From CAYVBN01 sp964538565 (GTDB lineage Bacteria; Pseudomonadota; Alphaproteobacteria; Rhizobiales; Xanthobacteraceae), in the NCBI GenBank assembly GCA_964538565.1, contig CAZIGW010000304.1, forward strand, positions 1-12,513: a DNA stretch of 12,513 nt. The letters run 5' to 3'. Made by a program: the position numbers and the translations under genes. Positions 8,673 through 12,513 of the stretch are shown here, piece by piece (the stretch's first letter is position 1; each line of letters starts with the position of its first letter). Below the pieces are notes generated by a model. That model saw only the letters and a list, made by a program, of their open reading frames with translations. It was not told the origin of the DNA and searched no databases.

Positions 8673-10631
8673 CTAGCGAAGCGACAGCCACTGGCTGCCC
8701 GACCCGCCCGAGGGCACCACCGGCTCGACGCCCGGCAGGACGCCGGAGCTGCTCGTGCCGGAAAAGAGGGCGCTGTCATTGTCCGCCGACAGCAGTCCGG
8801 AGTTGTTCTCGGTCGAGAAGCGGTCGGGCGTGCCTTGGTTCGAGACCGCCATCCGGGTGCGCGGCGGCTCCACCCCGACTGCTGCCGGCGGGGGCGGCGC
8901 GCTCGAGACAAGCTGAGGACCTTGCTCCGCCGGTCGCTGCCTCGATGCGCTCTTGCTCGAAGCGGCCGGCTGCGAGGCGGGCGGCGCCTTCTGGGCGGCG
9001 GCAGCCACTTTCGGTCGGACCGCCGGCGATCCGGTGGCGGGGCGCGGCGCGCCGGAAGCCGCCTGGATGAGTTGGAGCGGCTTCGACGGCTTCGAGGACT
9101 TGGTCTGCGCGGCGGTGTGCACCGGAGTCGGCGGTGCCGCCGCGCCGCGGGTGTCCTCGGCCGCGGCCTGGCGGGTCGGCTCCGGCTGCCCGTTCGCGGC
9201 GAACGCCTGGCCGCTCGGAGCCCGGACCCCGAACCACGCGTCGCGCACCTGCCGGTAATGCAGCGTCGGATCGTAGGTCGGGGTCGGCAGGCCGAGCGCC
9301 GTCGGAGAAAGACGGCCGATCGCGGACAACAGGCTGTAGGAGGCGACGATGCGATCGTGCTCGGCGACGAGTTGCGCAACGCGCGCGTTGACGACGACCT
9401 GTTGCGCGTTGAGGACATCGAACGTGGTGCGCTGGCCGACGCGCGCCTCCTGGCGGATGCCGTCGAGCGCCGCATTGGCGGCGGCCACCTGCGCGTGTGC
9501 TGCATCGAGCTGCGCCTTCGCGGCTTCGAGCTGGCTCCAGGCCTGCACCACGTTCTGCCGCACCTGGCTGCGTACGACGTCGAGGTTGAGGCGTTGTTGC
9601 GCCAGCGTCTCCTTCGACTGGCGGATGAGCGAATACTCGGCGCCCCCCTGGTAGATCGGAACGGTGACCTGGCCGAGAACGGCGGCGCTCGTCTGCTGCA
9701 CCACTCCGAACTGCGGCGAGTTCGCATGCTGCACGTTTGCCTGCAGCGCGAGGGTCGGAAACAGCGCGCCTTCGTTGATCTTCACCTGGAGATACGACAC
9801 GTCCACGCCGTGCATCGCGGCCAGGATGCTGGGATTTTCGAGCACCGCCTGCGCGATCGCGTCCGGCAAGGTCGGCGGCGAGATACGGTCGACCGGGCTC
9901 GCCGGGGCGAGGTCGACAGGTTCGACGCCGACCACCTGCCGGTACGTTGCCTTGGAGATGCTGAGCGTCGCCTCCGCCCCGAGGAGCGCCGAGCGGCCGG
10001 CGGCGAGTTGCGCTTCCGCCTGCGCGACGTCGGTCGCAGTGACGTCGCTCGCCTTCAGACGGATGCGCGTTTGTCGCAGCGTCTCCTCCAGCATGCGCAC
10101 GTTGTCGCGCTGGACCTCGAGATTTTCCATGTCGCGCCGCACGTCCATGTAGGACGTGGCGGCGGCGAGGAGCACGCTCTGCTCCATGACGCGCAGCGCT
10201 TCGCGCGCGGCCGCGACCTGGCTCTCCGCCGCGCGCGTGCGGTTCGGCGTCTGGAATCCGTCGAACAGCGTCTGCGTCGCGGTCGCCCCGACCGAATAGG
10301 GCGTCTGCGTCGACGGCTGCCGGCCGTAGGTGGCGATCGTCGGCTGTCCGGGAATCGAGGTCACGGTCTTGGACGTCGTGTCGGAATATTGCTCGCCGCC
10401 GCTCGCCGTCACCGCGACCTTCGGCCGGTAGCCGGAAAGCGCCTGCGGAACCGTCTCGTCCACGGCCCGCGCGGCGGCGCGCTGGGCGTTGAGCTGCGGA
10501 TTGTTCTGGTAGGCGCGCACGAGCGCCGACTCGATCGTCTCCGCCGACACGGCGGTCGACCACAGGCAGGCCGCCGCAACGAGCGCCATCGCCGGCCGCC
10601 GGATCGTCCGGTCTCGGCTGCTCACCGCCAT
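8673..10631 (-). CDS. tolC: TolC-family outer membrane efflux/secretion channel with long C-terminal extension
   Basis: This outer membrane factor forms the trimeric channel-tunnel that connects an inner-membrane exporter to the outside in type I secretion or drug efflux. It has 652 residues from ATG 10631, with a G-rich ribosome site just upstream. The signal peptide ends near ...CLWSTAVSA, and the mature protein starts ETIESALVRAYQNNPQLNAQR, a hallmark of the alphaproteobacterial TolC type. Two outer-membrane-efflux repeats follow, at about 31-235 and 250-450, each with Ala/Gln/Leu-rich coiled-coil helices. The beta-strand segments include SVGATATQTLFDGF and AVLGQVTVPIYQGG. The core ends near YDPTLHYRQVRDAWFGV (453-469). 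After this comes an extension of about 180 residues rich in Ala/Pro/Ser/Lys, ending in ...SGGSGSQWLSLR, unlike standard TolC. The partner ABC transporter and membrane fusion protein are not in the window; the upstream repeat protein is a candidate cargo. Confidence 0.92.
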   Translation of the reverse strand: MAVSSRDRTIRRPAMALVAAACLWSTAVSAETIESALVRAYQNNPQLNAQRAAARAVDETVPQALSGYRPKVAVTASGGEQYSDTTSKTVTSIPGQPTIATYGRQPSTQTPYSVGATATQTLFDGFQTPNRTRAAESQVAAAREALRVMEQSVLLAAATSYMDVRRDMENLEVQRDNVRMLEETLRQTRIRLKASDVTATDVAQAEAQLAAGRSALLGAEATLSISKATYRQVVGVEPVDLAPASPVDRISPPTLPDAIAQAVLENPSILAAMHGVDVSYLQVKINEGALFPTLALQANVQHANSPQFGVVQQTSAAVLGQVTVPIYQGGAEYSLIRQSKETLAQQRLNLDVVRSQVRQNVVQAWSQLEAAKAQLDAAHAQVAAANAALDGIRQEARVGQRTTFDVLNAQQVVVNARVAQLVAEHDRIVASYSLLSAIGRLSPTALGLPTPTYDPTLHYRQVRDAWFGVRAPSGQAFAANGQPEPTRQAAAEDTRGAAAPPTPVHTAAQTKSSKPSKPLQLIQAASGAPRPATGSPAVRPKVAAAAQKAPPASQPAASSKSASRQRPAEQGPQLVSSAPPPPAAVGVEPPRTRMAVSNQGTPDRFSTENNSGLLSADNDSALFSGTSSSGVLPGVEPVVPSGGSGSQWLSLR

Positions 10632-10851
10632 CCCGTTCCCCCCGAAGGACTCAACACGCGAGCTCCGACCTGCTCGGCCAATTCAGCGACACGCAACGTC
10701 ACGCGAAGGAGCGATCGACACAGATGGTGATCCCGCCCGCGGGCCCCCGCGAACGGCGGTGCGACCGGCGGCTGACTGAATCGGTGCGCCCTGCCGATCG
10801 CCGCTGTACGCCCGGTGCCGCCACCACGCGGCGGCACCGAACGTCCCCCGC
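10632..10851. promoter_or_regulatory. Gap between repeat-protein gene and tolC
   Basis: These 220 bp hold the hairpin that follows the repeat-protein gene (10813-10839) and the ribosome site of tolC. A tolC promoter is expected here given the likely terminator upstream, but no clear -35/-10 pair was found in this GC-rich DNA. Confidence 0.35.
10813..10839 (-). terminator. Hairpin after the repeat-protein gene, probable terminator
   Basis: Perfect 10-bp arms CGGTGCCGCC and GGCGGCACCG enclose a 7-nt loop, 12 nt beyond the stop of the repeat-protein gene on the minus strand. No U-tract follows. It would at least partly uncouple tolC from the upstream gene. Confidence 0.55.
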
Positions 10852-12513
10852 CTAGCCCCACATGTGATCGAAGTGTTGGACTGGCATGCTGTGCGAGTGA
10901 TCGCCGCCATGGTGACCGGCTCCCGGTCCAGGCGCCGGCCCGGGTCCGGGCGCGGGAGACGGCGCCGGCCCGCCGCCCGAGGCCAGCGCCGGCAAGACGG
11001 CGTTCGCCGTCGTTCCGTCGGTATTGTAGGTCCCGCCGCCGAGCGGAACGTTGTTGCCGCCGACGTCGGCCGCGTTGGCGTGCATCTGCTCGGCCGCTGC
11101 CGTGACCAGCGCGGCGTTGCCGGTCTGCAGGCCCTTGATCATGGCGGAGACTTCCGCGCCGAGCGTGCCGTTGGTCAGCAGCTCGTTGTTGAACCGGGCG
11201 GAAAACACACCACCCTGCGCCTCGCTGAAGTCGTTGGCGAACTGCTGGAACGTCTGCAGCTGGTGAATGAGCGAATTGATCGCGTGCGTATTGCCGGAAT
11301 CGACCAGTTGCTCCGCCTGGCTTCCCAGCGAATTGGACTGCGCGATGAACTTGGCCCAGAAGGCGGTCTGGTCGGCGTTGTCCTGGAACGGCGCGGCCGG
11401 CGCGAGCAGATCCGGGACGGCGCTGAATCCGTTCACCCCGCCCTGGCTCGCCATGTTCTGCAGATTGGCGTCGCCCTGCACGATGTCGATGATGTCGCGC
11501 TGGATATCGTTGATCTCCTTCGGGGCCGTCGGGTCGACGCCCACATTGTTGACCGCCTGCATCTCGAGCGTGAGCTGGCGCACGATCGTGTCGGCATGGA
11601 TGCCGGTCAGCCCCGTGAACAGATCGGGATGGGCGCTGATCAGGTTCTGCAGATCCGTCTGCGTCGCCTGCAGGTCCGCGAGCACGGCCGACTTGTTGGT
11701 GCCGTCGATGCCGCCGATCATACGCGTCGTGGCGTCATTGTAGATGGCGCCGATCTCGGCAAGATTGTCGGCTGGCGCATTGGCCGCGGTCACGGCCGGG
11801 GGCGTCGGCGTCGTTCCGAACGGCGCGTTGTTGCCGGCGACGTCTGCGGCGTTTCCCGCCAAGGCGTCGGCCGCCGCCTTGACGAGATCGGCGTTGCCCG
11901 TCTGCAGCCCGGCGACGAGCTCCTTGGCGATCGTCCCGGCGTTGCCGTTGAGCGCCAGTTCGTTGGCGAAACGGGCGATGTACAGGGGATCCTGCGCGTT
12001 GACGAACGTATTTGCGTTGTTGGCGTAGGTCTGGATCTCCTGGATCAGGGCGTCGATCGCGGCCGTGTCGCCCGAGCCGACGAGGTTCACCGCCTGCGCG
12101 CCCAGATTGTTCGAATCGGTGACGAATTGCGCAAGGAACGCCGTCTGCGCCTCGTTGTCGGCGAAGGGCGTGGCCGGGCTCAGGAGATCCGGGACGGTCT
12201 GAAAACCGTTCGCGCCGTTCTGCGTCGCCAGTGCCGCGAGGTTGTCGTCGCCCTGCACGATGTCGATGATGTCGCGCTGGATGTCGTTGATCGCCTTGGC
12301 GGCATCCGGGCCGAACACGGTTCCACTGCCCGCCGCGCCGGCGCCGTTGTTGGCGGCGACGCCGCCGTTTGTCGTCTCGAAGACCGCTTCGATTTCCTGG
12401 TTGAGCTGATCGATGATCTCCTGCACGTGGACGAGAGTCGCCCCGGAATATTGACCGGCGCTGACTTGCTGCTGCAGACCGGATTGCACCTGCTGCAGAT
12501 CATCGAGAATCGA
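10852..12513 (-). CDS. Large tandem-repeat protein, N-terminally partial, possible secreted protein
   Basis: The frame is open to the window edge, so the start and probably further repeats lie outside; 553 residues are visible. The protein is acidic, rich in Ala/Asn/Gln/Asp and nearly free of cysteine, typical of secreted or surface proteins. Two copies of a 159-residue core, starting INDIQRDIIDIVQGD and ending NAAD-GNN-P-G, lie exactly 777 bp (259 residues) apart without gaps. By hand alignment they are about 58% identical. Each core is preceded by a helical segment (ILDDLQQVQSGLQQQ and VLADLQATQTDLQNL), so the full unit is longer than the core. The C-terminus is a Pro/Gly linker (PAPSPAPGPGPAPGPGAG) and a His-rich tail ending QHFDHMWG. 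No RTX nonapeptides or known domain were seen. Its place directly upstream of tolC suggests a type I cargo; an adhesin or matrix protein is the best guess, unproven. Confidence 0.75.
   Translation of the reverse strand, partial: SILDDLQQVQSGLQQQVSAGQYSGATLVHVQEIIDQLNQEIEAVFETTNGGVAANNGAGAAGSGTVFGPDAAKAINDIQRDIIDIVQGDDNLAALATQNGANGFQTVPDLLSPATPFADNEAQTAFLAQFVTDSNNLGAQAVNLVGSGDTAAIDALIQEIQTYANNANTFVNAQDPLYIARFANELALNGNAGTIAKELVAGLQTGNADLVKAAADALAGNAADVAGNNAPFGTTPTPPAVTAANAPADNLAEIGAIYNDATTRMIGGIDGTNKSAVLADLQATQTDLQNLISAHPDLFTGLTGIHADTIVRQLTLEMQAVNNVGVDPTAPKEINDIQRDIIDIVQGDANLQNMASQGGVNGFSAVPDLLAPAAPFQDNADQTAFWAKFIAQSNSLGSQAEQLVDSGNTHAINSLIHQLQTFQQFANDFSEAQGGVFSARFNNELLTNGTLGAEVSAMIKGLQTGNAALVTAAAEQMHANAADVGGNNVPLGGGTYNTDGTTANAVLPALASGGGPAPSPAPGPGPAPGPGAGHHGGDHSHSMPVQHFDHMWG
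11038..11514 (-). repeat. Repeat core B (159 residues)
   Basis: This second copy encodes INDIQRDIIDIVQGDAN through NAADVGGNNVPLG. Strongly conserved blocks between copies are INDIQRDIIDIVQGD, VPDLL-PA-PF-DN, NGF, GLQTGNA-LV-AA and NAAD. The middle third, around the FAND-F-EAQ region, is the most diverged. After this copy only the Thr/Asn/Gly-rich linker, the Pro/Gly stretch and the His-rich tail remain. Confidence 0.85.
11815..12291 (-). repeat. Repeat core A (159 residues)
   Basis: This is the upstream of two in-frame protein repeats in the minus-strand gene. It encodes INDIQRDIIDIVQGDDN at the start and NAADVAGNNAPFG at the end, with the same length and register as copy B 777 bp downstream. 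The DNA for the first 15 residues is almost identical between copies, while the rest has diverged at both DNA and protein level, which argues against an assembly artefact. Confidence 0.85.

Noticed and set aside
8425..8691. 88-codon minus-strand ORF between tolC and the small secreted-protein gene
   Set aside because: The section KRNRFADEIGRQVAECERELA looks somewhat protein-like, but the start would be a GTG inside tolC, the 3' part overlaps the signal peptide of the downstream gene, and no ribosome site supports it.
6785..9070. SGNH frame extended to 7375 as a 920-residue protein
   Set aside because: The extension lies antisense to meaB. ATG 6784 has a strong ribosome site and starts a signal peptide.
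8550..10730. 726-codon plus-strand ORF opposite tolC
   Set aside because: Arg/Gly/Leu-rich shadow of tolC with no recognisable domain. The opposite strand has clear TolC features and a ribosome site.

Overview
The window is high-GC DNA with dense, strongly GC3-biased coding on both strands. It looks like chromosome of an alphaproteobacterium, most likely of the order Hyphomicrobiales (Rhizobiales). This placement rests on the look of the TolC protein, the mutA/mutB/meaB set and base composition; no ribosomal marker is present, so it is an inference. No tRNA, rRNA, CRISPR array, insertion sequence or phage gene was seen.

Left part (1-4106, plus strand): the 3' part of mutA (methylmalonyl-CoA mutase small subunit, start lies before the window), a 304-bp spacer, a complete mutB (large, B12-binding catalytic subunit), and 9 bp later a small predicted lipoprotein that probably shares the mutB transcript. 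A perfect 10-bp hairpin follows the lipoprotein gene. The mutA-mutB spacer carries a puzzling antisense stretch that reads like the end of a small membrane protein split by one frameshift.

Middle part (4107-8011): a roughly 500-bp non-coding stretch with several hairpins, then a minus-strand gene for a 723-aa secreted SGNH/GDSL-type hydrolase with a large unassigned N-terminal region. Divergent from it on the plus strand is meaB, the GTPase chaperone that protects and loads methylmalonyl-CoA mutase. MutA, MutB and MeaB therefore form one functional unit (adenosylcobalamin-dependent methylmalonyl-CoA/succinyl-CoA interconversion, as used in propionate and odd-chain or branched-chain degradation or in carbon assimilation cycles), interrupted by the lipoprotein and hydrolase genes.

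Right part (8069-12513, minus strand): a small secreted four-cysteine protein, a TolC-family outer membrane channel with an unusual C-terminal extension of about 180 residues, and upstream of tolC the 3' part of a large repeat protein. The repeat protein has 259-residue (777-bp) tandem units, a Pro/Gly linker and a His-rich tail. Its position next to tolC suggests, but does not prove, that it is exported by a type I system. This tolC/repeat-protein pair is the least ordinary part of the window.
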